Part shown: positions 21,735-36,346 of the stretch, piece by piece | Layout: each line of letters begins with the position of its first letter | How positions within the stretch are numbered: position 1 is the stretch's first letter | Assembly: GCA_029891345.1 (NCBI GenBank) | Contig: CM056998.1 | Location: 174,788,239 to 174,852,238, forward strand | Reading direction: 5' to 3' | Length of the DNA: 64,000 bases | DNA from: Dryococelus australis | Taxonomy: Eukaryota; Arthropoda; Insecta; Phasmatodea; Phasmatidae | Program-made: the position numbers and the translations under genes | Notes under the pieces: model-generated | Database searches by the model: none | What the model saw: only the letters and a program-made list of their open reading frames with translations | Told to the model about the DNA's origin: nothing

Positions 21735-21985
21735 CATATAAGCTATTCACGGTAAAGTGCACACTTTTGAAAGTCCTCTCATTTGGAATAATGGTCAATG
21801 AATATATTTTATTTCAGCCTTGGACATTAACTTCCAAGTGTGGTGGAATATATACACTGTGTTTATTACTTACACTGCAATATTATTTTTAACATGTGGG
21901 TAAAAGATACAAAATGGCTGAAAGGAAAAATTAACTAGGGCCTCAAAAGTGCTCACTTTACCTTGATCAGCCTAAACCTATTCTT
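21735..21985. mobile_element. MITE, about 250 bp, TIR about 35 bp
   Basis: The left end has ATTCACGGTAAAGTGCACAC and the right end, reverse complemented, has GATCAAGGTAAAGTGAGCAC. A second copy of its right two thirds lies at 32697-32850, with the end GCCCACTTTACCGTGAACAG. Superfamily not determined. Confidence 0.6.
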
Positions 21986-22427
21986 CAGTATCACAGATAG
22001 GGTCAATTACAAGATACAGTGCTACCTTCTTGCCTCTAATTTCGTCCCTTCTCTTTTTCCTTTTCCATGATAATGTCAAACTTCTGCAGAAGTGTGAAGG
22101 TATTCTACATGTTTCTATTCATATAGTGAAATCAAAAGTCCAAAGTTGTAACCAAAAAGAATGTAAACTGGTTGTTAGTAAACCAAAGTGCAGAGCAGAA
22201 TCAAAAATTGTAAATAAAATAGCAACCAAATAAATTAACATAAGCAGGTATTCAACAATCAGTCCAGTGAATTCCAATTGCATTTCAAAATTACAATCCA
22301 AAAAAAATAAAAAAAATAAATTTATAATTGGGAACTAGAAAATTTTGAAATCGTGAAATTTTCACAAAATCACGCAAAATTAAGGGAAAGCCACGAAAAA
22401 TACCAATTGGCACGAAAAAATAAAATT

Positions 22428-22571
22428 CCCATGAATTTTTATAAAATATGCACGAAAAAGTGTATTTATTATGATATTCGTATGCATTTAGTTAAACTTC
22501 CCATGAATTTTTATAAAATATGCACAAAAAAGTGTATTTATTATGATATTCGTATGCATTTAGTTAAATTA
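22428..22571. repeat. Direct tandem duplication of 72 bp
   Basis: Two adjacent 72-bp units starting CCCATGAATTTTTATAAAAT differ at about one base. The near identity indicates a recent duplication. The unit has no recognisable function. Confidence 0.9.
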
Positions 22572-24379
<1,808 letters not shown>

Positions 24380-24529
24380 TGAGCAACAGATGCTTCAGAG
24401 ATCTGTGTAGTTGTGAGGTCCCACTTCTTTTCTGGCATGTTTTCTCCTGCTGGGTAACATAATTTTAATATTGTTGCATTTTCATATTTGGGTAATGGCT
24501 TAGTAGTCAGAACTTTAAAAATCTGATGC

Positions 24530-26180
24530 GTGACATTGGGTAGCAGACTGGGACGTCACGGTCTAGCAAGATTTTAACGTGTCAGTGGGTGATTGGACTG
24601 GCTGGCTGTTTTAATGGCTGACTGGGCCTCGGCTAGTATATAATACTGGGTGCGTGGCTTGATGATACGGCACAAAGTCAGGCGAGGGTTTAGGTGTCCT
24701 GTGTACTGGGTGGCACACAGCCACAGGTTACTGATCCTGGAGGTGGCCCGGGGTGGCTCCTGACCCAGCTGCTGGAGTTGATCGGAGTTGGTGCCCCAAC
24801 CTAGGGCGGTAATGGTGCTGCGGCTGGCAGTGCTGAGGCGAGAGCCCGGGGAGGGCTGCTGGTCCAGCGTCACTAGAACCAGGGATTAGCAATCCCTAGG
24901 TGAGACCTCTCCAGTTGGCAGGCTGCTTGAGCTCATTCCCAGAGGGTTATGCTGCAAAGTGCAGTTGGGACTGGGTTACAGCTGCCATTGGCTTTGGAGG
25001 CCGCAGCTGCCTTCCTTTCTTGCCACTTCATACCACTCCTTTGGGTGTATGGTATAAAAGTAGGTATAAATATTGGCCTCGCGGGAAGAGAGCAGACGAC
25101 GATGTTCCCTAGCTAGGTGTAGAACCAAGCCGAGTTCGAACTGACCAGAGTCGTACCCAATGACTCCAACTGGGGACAGTTCAGCATGGTGGTTGGAGCG
25201 GTGGGTTTACCCTGGAATTCCGACAGTGACGTTGGATGTGGGTCCAAAGGTGGGCAGTCCTCCAAAAGCAGTCTATCACTCCTTCCGGCGACAGTACAGC
25301 AATGTGGATGGAGTGAATCTGCTGGACTAGCTAACTGACAGCCCTTGGATTGTGTTGCAAGTGGTTGTGGCTTTGCCTTACTGCTCAGCAGGTGCACAGT
25401 ATGGGTGGCTGCCGACTGGGTATGGTTTTACGACATACGTGCACTCGGTTAAGGGAGCTCGCTGTCCTGCTTTAGGTTCGGTAATTGGTTTGTCAAAGAC
25501 GCTGTCTCCTGTTTTACCCTGGTGGGCTGACGTCTATAGAGGATAAAATCAGTCACCCTAGAAATTAGCACACAAAGTGTTGAGAGAAAAACGCATTTAT
25601 TCTGTGAGGAATAACCACGGTGGCCCGTACTATCTCCTAACTAGGAACTGAATGGAAGTAAACTACGTAAACCAGGTGAAGGGGACCTGGGTCTAACCTG
25701 AACAAGAGCAGCTGCATCTAGGTAGCTACAATAACAACTGCGCCTTTGAACTATCTCATTGCCGTTGTCCAGAAGGGACTTTAGGGGTCGCTACTAGAAA
25801 TGTAGTGAGTGTTTAACACTACCAGAAGGGTAGAGTGGTTACTGATACAGCTCTTGAAAAGCTTCTCGTAGGTCACGAAGACGTTGGTATCAGTAGAGAG
25901 CCCCAGCACACGAGTTGGTGGAGCTAGCTGCAGGAGATGAACTCAAGAAGAACTGGAGAACAACTGGCGTTTTGCCAGCGGTGCAAGGCCATATATTCTC
26001 CCTGCCCGCCGGCTCGTTTGGGGTGCGGGTGGCAAGCTCCTCTTCCTGAGCAGAACTTTGCTGTCTAGCACAATCTCTCAGCCGGTGGCCGAACTAGGCA
26101 TCTGTGTTATGCTGGGTTGCCTTGGTTGCGCGAGCTTACATACTTAACACAGCTGCTTGGCTAGCCTCAATCTCACATGT
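24530..26180 (-). repeat. LTR-like repeat, family C, copy 2 (uninterrupted)
   Basis: This copy is homologous to 12410-13478 plus 16525-17440. On the minus strand it has TATATGG near 25993 and AATAAATGCG near 25600. The module GTTGTGGCTTTGCC...GGGTGGCTGCC lies at 25367-25420. Its 25600-25640 region corresponds to the point where a Tigger element split copy 1. Confidence 0.5.
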
Positions 26181-27770
26181 GGGGTTGGCGTGACATCTGA
26201 CATAAGGGCAAACTATCTTGGCTGATGTGTCTGTGGTTGCCCCCGTAACTAGGAGTGTACTTGGAAGCTCTCGTAGCAAACCATTTCAGGGTTCAAACCC
26301 TGCCTGGAGTGACGTGATGAATACGTACAGATGAGGCGAAGTCGTGTTTATAATAGTCTGAATTTTGATGATGTGATTACCTCTCCCCTCAACTCTTCAT
26401 AATTTATTTTGGTGAGCTATAACCCATGTGGTGTTTATTTTAAGCATGTTCTTCACTATTCTTCATTCACCCGACTGGTTTTTCACCTAATTTCATTAAT
26501 TTACCATACTATTCAGAGTTGACCTTCCTTTGATGGAAAACCATATCATTTTAATTGCCATTGTATGAAAATGATCATCTTCCATGCTGTCTTTAACCTA
26601 AGGCCATCGTTGTGACCTCTCATTTTATTATTTTGTATGTAGTTTCTCTATTTCATTTCTCTATTTCCTCTACAAACATTACCACTTTATTTGGACGTGT
26701 TTGTCGCACACGTTTTCATTCTGACCATATCTCTTCAGAGTCTCTTGTAGTCGCAGACCTAGTCTCGCCTGCTACCACAGCGATTCCTGGGGCAGGGGAA
26801 ACGTTGGTGGAAGTTGCAGTTGGCTGGTGGTTTTCTCGAGGCACTGCCATTTCTCCTGCCTTTACATTCTGCCTCTACTCCATATTTACTTCATTTCACC
26901 CTCACTGACACTCACTACCTTTTTGTAAGTGCTGAAATAAAAATTTGACTCGTCATATTTCCTCTCCCTCTTTTTTGATCATTACTAAGAAAATTTTTGT
27001 AATTTCTTCAGATACACTTACAACTACATAATTGTTTCTGCCCTGTAGGTCCTATACAAGGCTGCCATTTTTATGGTTTTTATCTGTTTTTGTGGTTTTT
27101 ATATCAATTGGATTAACGGATTTAAAGGAAAACTCTCAAGATATTTTTTGTACCATTACAGATGAAAGATGGGAGTCATAGATCTGTATGCAATATGGAC
27201 ACCAGCATTGGAATTTCCAACTTTCAATAATCACCCAAGTGGTAATAATTTTAACCACACTACAATTGAGATCTGTCAACTTTGAGCAGTTGGTAACTTG
27301 CATACAGAAAACAAACTTTTAGGGTTCTTTGAAAATGTTGAGTGTATTACAGTCGGTAAAACAAACAAAAATCAACAAGATTCAATTTTCGTGTTTATTT
27401 TTATGTTCCACAATATTGCAAATTGTTACTTATTTCAGAATGTTTTGTTTTATATGTGTCAATAGGAGTAAAATATCTGCCACCACGCAGTGCAGCGAGA
27501 AAAAAAATAGTTATTAATCAGGCGAATGTGTATTGCAAGTTCCACTTAAATAAAAAGTACAAGATGTGTATCACACATGCGGCATTGTGCATGTCGAGTA
27601 TTGATTAGTTGACTAGTTTTGATATACATTGTACGTAACTAAAAACAATTCGCTCTCAAAAAAATAGAGGTCACAAGAATTCAGCTACAAGTATTTATTC
27701 TGATTATTCTAGTCCAAATGTTCTGCCATTTACATGGTATCTAATTCTGGTCATTTTAAAATATGGGTTT
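26181..27770. other. ETFA intron; degenerate tRNA-like T-arm, otherwise nothing
   Basis: CAGGGTTCAAACCCTG near 26287 is a T-arm/B-box-like hairpin, probably the end of an old SINE. The remainder is AT-rich without recognisable features. Confidence 0.4.
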
Positions 27771-27779
27771 GCTATAAAC

Positions 27780-28079
27780 ATTTTGTAACACGAGAGAAAA
27801 ATGCAGTATGTATTGTACAGAATGTGTGTTTGTTCTGTGAAACTTTAATTGCCACAAACAAAAAATTTTCATGAACACCAAGCACCTGATGGGGCTCAGT
27901 CCGCCATCTTGAGTTCTCATCATGGACCTTCACGAAGGACAAGCTCAAAGTTTAATTTAACCCTAGATGACTGTCTCACATGTACACCATACACCCTCCA
28001 CGAACGCCACACACCTGCCACCATGAGATAATGTAGTCTCTGCCTACTTCCATATTTACACTGGGTCACTAAACATTCC
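27780..28079 (-). repeat. Candidate BEL/Pao 3' LTR
   Basis: On the minus strand, AAGGTGGGCGGAA (polypurine tract) is followed by TGTTTAGTGACCC, the typical start of a BEL LTR. An AATTAAAG signal lies near 27845. The far end and a matching 5' LTR were not located. Confidence 0.45.
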
Positions 28080-28112
28080 GCCCACCTTGAAATTATGATT
28101 TCAAAGTAAATC

Positions 28113-30008
28113 AAGATAAGAGGTATAGCTTAACGACTGGACGCATCAGGAGTCCGTGGGTGGTATGGAGTTGAGCCACTCGCACTATTCTAACTTCTCC
28201 AGGGAAGGTCTTGATCGCACTAGCAAGTTGCCAACCAAGAGATGGCACATTGGGATCTTGAATCAAGACAAGATAGCCTGGCTCAAGATTAACTGAACTT
28301 GCTGTCCATTTTCCTCGAATTTGTTGCTGGTGCAGGTAGTCCTGATCCCACTGGTGTCAGAAATCTTGATGAGTTTTCTGTAGTAGATTCCATCTTGACA
28401 GACGATCAGAAAGCACAGCTGTGAAATCTTCATCAGGAACAGCTTGTGATGGTCCCAATGTTAGAAAATGACTTGGTGTCAATAGAGTGAGGTCAGTAGG
28501 GTCTGTAGAGAGTGTTGACAATTGACGAGAATTAACCACTGCTTCAATTTACGTAAGCACAGTGTAGAATTCCTTGTACGTCAAGATCTGGGTCCCACAA
28601 ACCTTCAAAATGTGTTGCGGCTGGGGATTGAAGTGCCTCTTAATGTTTTGGTCACATAAAGATTTTGGGATCTCTGCATGATTTTTGGCATTAGAGAAAA
28701 TATTGTTAAACTGTTGGATCTTCCTACCAGTGCCAACAAAATTTATTCCGCTGTCACTAAATAGCTCTGTACAGCAACCACGCCGAACCACAAATCGTCA
28801 TAATGCTGCCATGAAAGCCTCAATGGATAGTTCCGATACCAGCTCAAAATGAAGAGCCTTGGTTGAAAAACAAACAGAGATAGGCTTGTAATGTCCTTGG
28901 TTTTCGACCTATGCCCATTATGATGGTGAAGAGTGTTGCATAGTCCACACCTGTTTTCAAGAATGATTTTGCTGGAGTGATCCGCTCACCGGAAGACCTG
29001 CCATCGCAGGTGTCATTGGGTTGGGCCAACAACAAAAATAAATCACGCACTTAAGCAACCGCTGTCTAACCTCATCTTGCTCATTGACAACCCAGAATTC
29101 CTGCTGAATAACAGACAACAAGTGTTGCAGCCCTGGATGAAGTATATCTTTATGCAGTTGGTTGATTATCAGCTCTACCAAACTACACTTCATTGGAAGC
29201 AGTACGGGGTGCTTCTGGTTATAGAGCAACGATGAATGCTTGGAGCCCACCGCCCACCCTAAGAATACCATTCTTTTCCACAAAGGGATTCAGCCTCTTC
29301 AGGGAGGCTGAGCACTCCCCTTTTGTTATGGCTGCAAGCTCTGCACAGGATTCTACTGCCTGGGTTTTCTTAACCCAAAACAAAACAGATGCCTGTAACT
29401 CTGTAACAGTGAGGGGTCCTGTAACTTTTTGTGTTGTCTGGCTTTATTAACTCAGTGAAGCAAAGGCAATATGCAGTTATTCATTTTTGCTTATTCCAAA
29501 ATGAATATTGATCAAGCAATGAAAAGTAAATATGTTGCACATTTCCATTCAGAGACATTGGGGTATGACTTTCGACAGACAAAAATTCCTCCGTGTTTGC
29601 TCTTACTTCAGACTCACAAACTGGCTGGCAGGGCATTGGGCTGGCCCTCATCCAGGAAGGCCCTGTCGACCAGATGTGATGGCATCAAGCCCCTCGAGAC
29701 ACAGTCTGCAGGATTGTCCTCTGACCGAACATAGTGCCACCATTCTGGTGGTGTGTTTGTCTGTATTTCCCCACGCTATTGGCAAAAAAAGTCTTCCAGT
29801 GGTGAGATGATGACTGGCTCCATGCCAACATCACTGTTGAGTCAGTCCATGCAAAAACGTCACTAAAGTTAAGTTGGATACCGAACACTGTCAGCACATA
29901 GCAAATAGTCTTTGCAAGAAGCAATGCTCCACAGAGTTCCAGTCTGAAGATAGAAACACACTTTGTTGGGGCTACCTTTGATCTTGGTATTATCATGTGC
30001 ACATTCAC
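28113..30008 (-). pseudogene. BEL/Pao RNase H, integrase and DUF5641-type C terminus
   Basis: The pieces occur in order across several frames. RNase H: FRLELCGALLLAK, then VFAWTDSTVMLAW. Integrase zinc-binding: HKDILHPGLQHLL. Integrase core: LFSDSGINFVGTG. The final domain ends near the residues LLMRPVVKLYLL. At least three frameshifts are needed. Confidence 0.75.
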
Positions 30009-30670
30009 TGGACCACTAGCAGGAATGAATTTAACATATACTACTGCAGCATAGTCCTTCTCAGAGTTATCTGAGAATCAGAAGTTCCAACCTCGAGTCT
30101 GGGGAACTCACCAAGGGTCCTCGAGGATTGGTAATCTGCTTGATAAAAGGGAGTTCCCTCCATTGAGTCCACCTCATTTGTTTGGCCTGTAACAATTCTT
30201 CATCTCATCCGACCCCAGTAGCAATAATGGCGATAGCCACCCAAGCAGATCGAAAATATGTGCCAAATCAGATAAGACATCTCGTTTGGTCAGCACTCCA
30301 CCTGGTGATCGTATCTCATATGAAAATACTTCGCTACTTGGCACCCACTGTAGACCAAGAACCTTTAGTGGAGTGGCTCCATCAGCATCACTGAACAGAT
30401 GCTTACTGGGCTGTTGAAGATGGGACTAATGCAGTGCTGCCAGAAACTCAGAGCTATTTCTTGCAAATTTCCTAAGGCAGAAGCCACCTGATTGCAGTAT
30501 ATCCACCCACTCCTGCTGAAGTGCTATGGCTTCCTGCCCCAACTCTGCTCCAGTCCACCACATCATCCACATATATATCGGTTTTTAATACTATGGCAGC
30601 ACGTGGGAACTGTGACCCTCATCATCTGAGAGCTGACAAAGAGTGCAAATAGCCAAAAAAGGTGATGCAG

Positions 30671-31259
30671 TTAAACTCCATAAGTGACTGTCTTCAACCT
30701 ATATTCCATTACCCTTGAGGATGTGTCGAAACACCAGAGTATACATTGGTAGTCTTGATGACATGGATCAGTCAAGATCTGCCTGTACATCAGTTGAATG
30801 TCTGCTGTAAGGGCAACTGTATGCAACCGAAAGCAGATTATTGAGTCACTAATGTCACACTGAAGTTTTTGTGCTGAGAGCAGTACCTCATTCAGTGAAT
30901 ATCCCAATGATGTTTTGGCTGAGGCATCGAAAACAACTCTCAGTTTGGTGGTCGTGCTGTCTGGTTTCAAGACGGAGTGGTGAGGAATGTAATATGATGA
31001 ATCCTGGTTGACATCTGTTTCTGGTATCTCCTCCCTAGGGCCTGATGCCAAATAATATGTCAGAATCTGGGTGGAGAAGGTTTACCTGTGGGTTGAGACG
31101 AAATTGCCGCTCTAGATGGTACAGTCTTCTTACTTCTCCGTACTTCACCCCGTGACTCTCCAAGTTTTGGCTCTGTAGATTTGAATGGAAGCACAACCAT
31201 GTTCCTTTCATTAGGCTCTCTGCGGTGTGTCGGCTGTAAGGATTCTTCACATTGAGCAA
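30671..31259 (-). pseudogene. BEL/Pao reverse transcriptase region
   Basis: YYIPHHSVLKPDSTTTKLRV and VFDASAKTSLGYSLNE are hallmark RT residues of BEL elements; ALTADIQLMYRQI continues the domain. The palm catalytic YVDD region downstream is not intact in one frame. Confidence 0.8.
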
Positions 31260-31459
31260 CCTCAGACGTGATTAGAACTGCTTTAGGCACCTCTCCCAAT
31301 TCCCAAAACTTCCTTACACTCTCTTCCAAGGACATCGCTGATACATGGAGACATGTAGTCACAAGTGATGTTGATCTCGCATTAGTGTCCACCCTGCCCA
31401 TCACTAACTACCCGAAGATTGAGTCCAGTGCAACTGGTGAACCTAGACCTCCGTCTATT

Positions 31460-31760
31460 CTACCACTGGTCAGTAAAAGTGGGATCCGCACCAGCTGGCT
31501 GGATGCAACATGTTGCGACATCCTTTACCTCCACAACCAGAGAACCATCAATATCTTTCACCAATTGTGAACATCTTGACCTCAGCACCTCCAACCTCGA
31601 AAGACAGTTGCTAGTAATAAAATTGGCCTGACTACCAGAGTCCAACAATGCACGACACATCTGTATGTTGCCAGTAGTATCCCTTACGCCAAAATTGGCA
31701 GTTGCCAATAAATTGAATGATGCAGGTGCAGTGTTGATTAGTGAGGTGGTAGGTCAATAC
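31460..31760 (-). pseudogene. BEL/Pao aspartic protease (DUF1758-type)
   Basis: The active-site motif DSG is in CRALLDSGSQANFI, followed by the LEVLRSRC region. The frame connects toward the RT region with breaks. The upstream edge is damaged by an inverted duplication at 31724-31790. Confidence 0.75.
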
Positions 31761-31790
31761 CTTACCACCTCACTAACCAAAACTGCACCT
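31724..31790. repeat. Inverted repeat, arms about 30 bp
   Basis: AGGTGCAG...TTAGTGAGGTGGTA (31724-31751) and its reverse complement (31762-31790) flank about 8 bp. It sits at the protease boundary inside the BEL element and disrupts the frame. Confidence 0.85.
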
Positions 31791-31840
31791 GTGTCTGCGC
31801 TTTGCTGTGAACTTGAGTCTTGGTTGGGCGACACAAGTTT

Positions 31841-32345
31841 TCAAAGTGCAGAATTGTGTGGTGTCTCCTGTTGCAGGTTTTGCAGTTGGTTCTGTGATGG
31901 GCACTCCTTCGCCCTATGAGTAGGCCGTAAACAATTAATGCAAATGTTGCACTGTTTTGCAATATCAAAGCACTCCTTGTACGACTTAAGTGAAAACTGT
32001 GGACACTTGGGTAACGAATGAGTATCCTGACAAACAACACAATGAGGCCTAGGAATGACTGTGCTGCAAGTTAACCAGATGACTTTATGTATATTTGGTG
32101 CTACCCTTGTGTGTTGTCTTGGGTTTTTGCCCTCCCCCAAGTGACTCCAGCATCCTCTCTCTTCCTCCCAAAAATGATAAGAATTGCTCTAAAGTAGCTA
32201 ATTGATTAGGATCTGTAATTGTTAGTTCCCACTCTCTTGTGAGGCTCATTTCCAACTTTGTCTCCAGTAAGTGGAGTAGCAACAGATCCCAGGTATGCAC
32301 AAATACTCCTAATACCTTCAGTGCTGCAACATTCTAATTAATAGT
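31841..32345 (-). pseudogene. BEL/Pao gag, C-terminal part with two zinc knuckles
   Basis: After the 2.4-kb break gag resumes with ALKVLG and LLLHLLETKL. It ends in two CCHC-type knuckles, which bind the packaged RNA in the family. The frame is shifted at least once between these segments. Confidence 0.75.
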
Positions 32346-34790
32346 TGACGCCGTCACCAAGACCAGAATGACCTAGGTGGCGCCAAGAGCGATACCTCGG
32401 TGGGAAGAGCCAAAAGGTAACCTTGCTGTAATTCCAAGAATCGATCTTCAAGGCATGTTTGTATCCATCGGGATGCAATCGGGATTCAAACCCCAAAATC
32501 TCCAACAGGGAGGGAAAGTCACCTAGCCTTGTAAAATCTCTAAGTCCCATTCAAATTCATTGTCCTCCTGACTGTTATGAACCCGAGCTAGCCCTGTGTT
32601 GTGGGTTTCCCCCATGTTGTGGAAGGGGAAAGAGGGTTTTCTCCTCGTAAGGGCCCTGAAGGTTTGGAGGAGTTTGACCCGAGAATAAGCCTTATATGTT
32701 AACTTCTGAGTGCAGTAGAATATACAAACTGTGTTAATTGCTTGCAAGACAATAATTATTTTAAAAGCTGGTTATAGGATAAAAAATGACTGAAATGAAA
32801 ACATAACTAGGGCTTCAAAAGTGCCCACTTTACCGTGAACAGCCTATACTGTCGTGGCAAGTATGCTGGTGTGTAAAGTTGGGCGATGCTTTCCATGTGG
32901 GCACATAATCAGGAATAGTGGGTTTAACCACTCGCGACTCGTCACCTGTGGAGACGCCTTTCTCTTCTCAGGCAGACAGGTGGCTCTGCGACATAGCCGG
33001 CGGTGCAACAGCGGCCGGCTCTGGTTTCGGTTGACTGGTACTGTTGATGGCTGTAATTGCTGGAGGAAGGTGTGGGGGTATGGTGGTGTGCGATTCAGGT
33101 AGATATTCAGGTGCATTTCCTACTACATGTAAATCAAAATAAACTACCACCAAATGTTCAAAAGGAATACGAGGTGATGTAAGGGTGGGAGGTTCAAATA
33201 GGGGTTTGTTCTCAGTGGTACTAGATTGTCAGGAATTTACAATCTGTTGTTCAACTTTCTTTAAAGCCTGGAGCAGGTGGAACTTCCTTCCACATCAGTG
33301 AGTGCGTGGCATTGAACCGTTTAAAACACAACAAACACAGGATAAAGCTGTTTACTAGGTCGGGTATAATGTGTACGGCTAAGGTCTGGCTTGTCCAGTA
33401 CTACCATATGTATAATTACAATCTGGCTATCTCCAGCCGAGAAAGAATTATAGAGTTTGGGTCTCGTAGACAATCTGGGTCCATAGGTGTGAGTTCTTAT
33501 TACAAAAATTACTTGGTGTATTGTTTCCTGCCATACCGGTGTTATCGTGAGCAAGTAAACTCACTGAAGGAATTGAATACTCAATCTTACTGGCCTACTT
33601 GAAGGGCTTACTTTATAAATTAAAGAATTAAATTATTAATCTTCACATACAACATTATTACAAAATACAACATTAACTGAGAACACTATACAAGATTCGG
33701 ATACGTGAATGATTCTACAAAGTAAAGCAATTATAATGAGCAACGTGGATCCCACACTTAAAATAATTATAAGAAAATATAAATGGAAGCATCCTCTCAA
33801 TAAGTCAGGTGGAGGCAACCTGAAAGATGTGATAAAATCACTATCAATTTTATGTGAACTGTTAGTTCTATTAATAATAAAATTATTAGCCCAGATGTAT
33901 GCTCCTAACTTTAATTAGAGGAAGTTCAAAAGGGATTTAGTATGTTCAATTAGGAATTACCTCATGCCAGCAGTGAAGCGGTGGCCAGGCTAGGGCCTTA
34001 AGGGGAGGTCCGGATGGGACATCGTTGCAACCTCATGGTACCTGGTAGTAAGTAAGGGTAGGAGGGTTTGGAGGTTGGGTAGGACAACGATACTGGGACC
34101 TCAGGCGGACGTCGGCATCTCTGGAGCTGCTGGGGACCCAAGGAAGATGAAGGCCTCTGCGGGCGTTGAACCTCCGTGGGATGCGGTAGGTGGTTGAAGA
34201 AGTCGAGAACCTTCTGGGTGTTGGAGTATTCCGGAGCTGGACAGTGTTGTCAACTGTCCCACCCGGTAGCAGGCGCAGTCGAGGGCCACTGCCTTATGCA
34301 GGCGCCTTCAGGTGGTGACAGCCGGACGGCACCACGAAATCACCGATTCCTGAGGCCTGCTTTGCTCTGGCATGTATACTAATTTTGGCAGTCCACTGGT
34401 AGCTCTCAGAGAGGGGTGTGAGGGGGTTATCCCCGCCTCTCGGGGATGGAGCTTATGTCGTCATCCGAAGGCTGCCTGGATTATTATCGCTGGTGGCGCT
34501 CACCTCAGGTGAATGAAATTTAAGGCAGCATCTTGCCCTTCGGGGAGGCCATGACTTCTCTCTGATAGGCAGCTTCTCTTAGTGGTGCGCAGTTTGAAAT
34601 GTGCAGGCTTTTCATGTGGGAGCGGCAGAGTGGAAACTCATGGTTTCGGTGGGGTTCTCCAGGCTGCTTCAGGAGGGTGATTTCGTGACTGCGTGTAGCA
34701 TCATTTAGGAGTGCAGTAAAGCAAGGAACACGTGAGAGGAGGAGGATTGTTGAGACACTGTCAACTTTAATGTGGTCACTTGTCCTGCCA
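32345..34790. repeat. Foreign 2.4-kb block inside BEL gag
   Basis: The block holds a MITE fragment (32697-32850, matching 21827-21985). It also holds a GGGATTCAAACCCC B-box-like element (about 32480) and GC-rich LTR-like text (33960-34760) similar in style to families A-C. About 100 codons of gag are missing, so this is insertion plus deletion rather than one clean insertion. Ends undetermined. Confidence 0.45.
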
Positions 34791-35340
34791 TCCTTACTGC
34801 TGGATTCTTGAGGTTAGGCCTGCCCCAGCGTACTTTGCCTTTCAGATGGGGTCTTTAAATATGACAGCCAGTCCAAATTGTCAACTGTGGGTTTTTTGCA
34901 ACCAGGGACTCGAAGGAGATTAGCAAATGTTTGCCACAATTTGATTTCACCACTAAAACTGGGTAACTTGATGGTTGGTAATGGAACTCTAGGAGTATGT
35001 GACATATCTGCTGCTGATGCTTGATTGGGAGTCCCTGATGATTCAGCCAAAGTGTCTGCCACTACCATGATTTGGTAATATGCGTCATCAAAACATCCCA
35101 TCTCGTGCTGTGTTCCTCTTCACCAAAGTCATTGACCTCTTCAGCTTTGCAGGCTATGAGATGATCCTCCTCGAAACCACAGTGAATGTGAGCCAAATCC
35201 CTACAGGTGGCCCTAAACAAGGCGATATTGCGCTGGATCCATTAAGACTTTTTCTGCTAGAATTGCAGCCTGTTGCAATTGATTCTCTGCCCGTGCCAAT
35301 CTCAACTGGACCACTGCTACCGTAGCGAACTATCAATCCA
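34790..35340 (-). pseudogene. BEL/Pao gag, N-terminal part
   Basis: The frames hold a DUF1759-like segment: FDDAYYQIMVVAD, then LPTIKLPSFSGEIKLWQTF, then LDWLSYLK. This is the N-terminal half of BEL gag. Upstream frames back to about 35340 show frameshifted gag-like text (AAILAEKV). The sequence stops at about 34790, where non-gag DNA begins. Confidence 0.75.

Positions 35341-36346
<1,006 letters not shown>

Larger units (their letters stand above)
27780..35340 (-). mobile_element. BEL/Pao LTR retrotransposon, decayed, interrupted
   Basis: Minus-strand frames follow BEL/Pao order. Gag (DUF1759-type, LPTIKLPSFSG near 35000; ALKVLG...W near 32310) comes first, then two zinc knuckles (CVVCQDTHSLPKC and CINCLRPTHRAKEC, 32030-31900). 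Next are an aspartic protease (LLDSGSQANFI near 31650) and RT (LRVVFDASAKTS near 30930). Then RNase H (ELCGALLLAK and AWTDSTVMLAW, 29960-29830), an integrase zinc-binding and core region (29250-28720), and the DUF5641-type C terminus ending near 28113. A purine-rich tract and TGTTTAGTGACCC near 28079 look like the 3' LTR start. Many frameshifts and stops make it inactive. About 2.4 kb of unrelated sequence (32345-34790) breaks gag. Confidence 0.85.

Noticed and set aside
26271-26310. tRNA gene
   Set aside because: Only a T-arm-like hairpin is present; no acceptor or anticodon stem can be folded.
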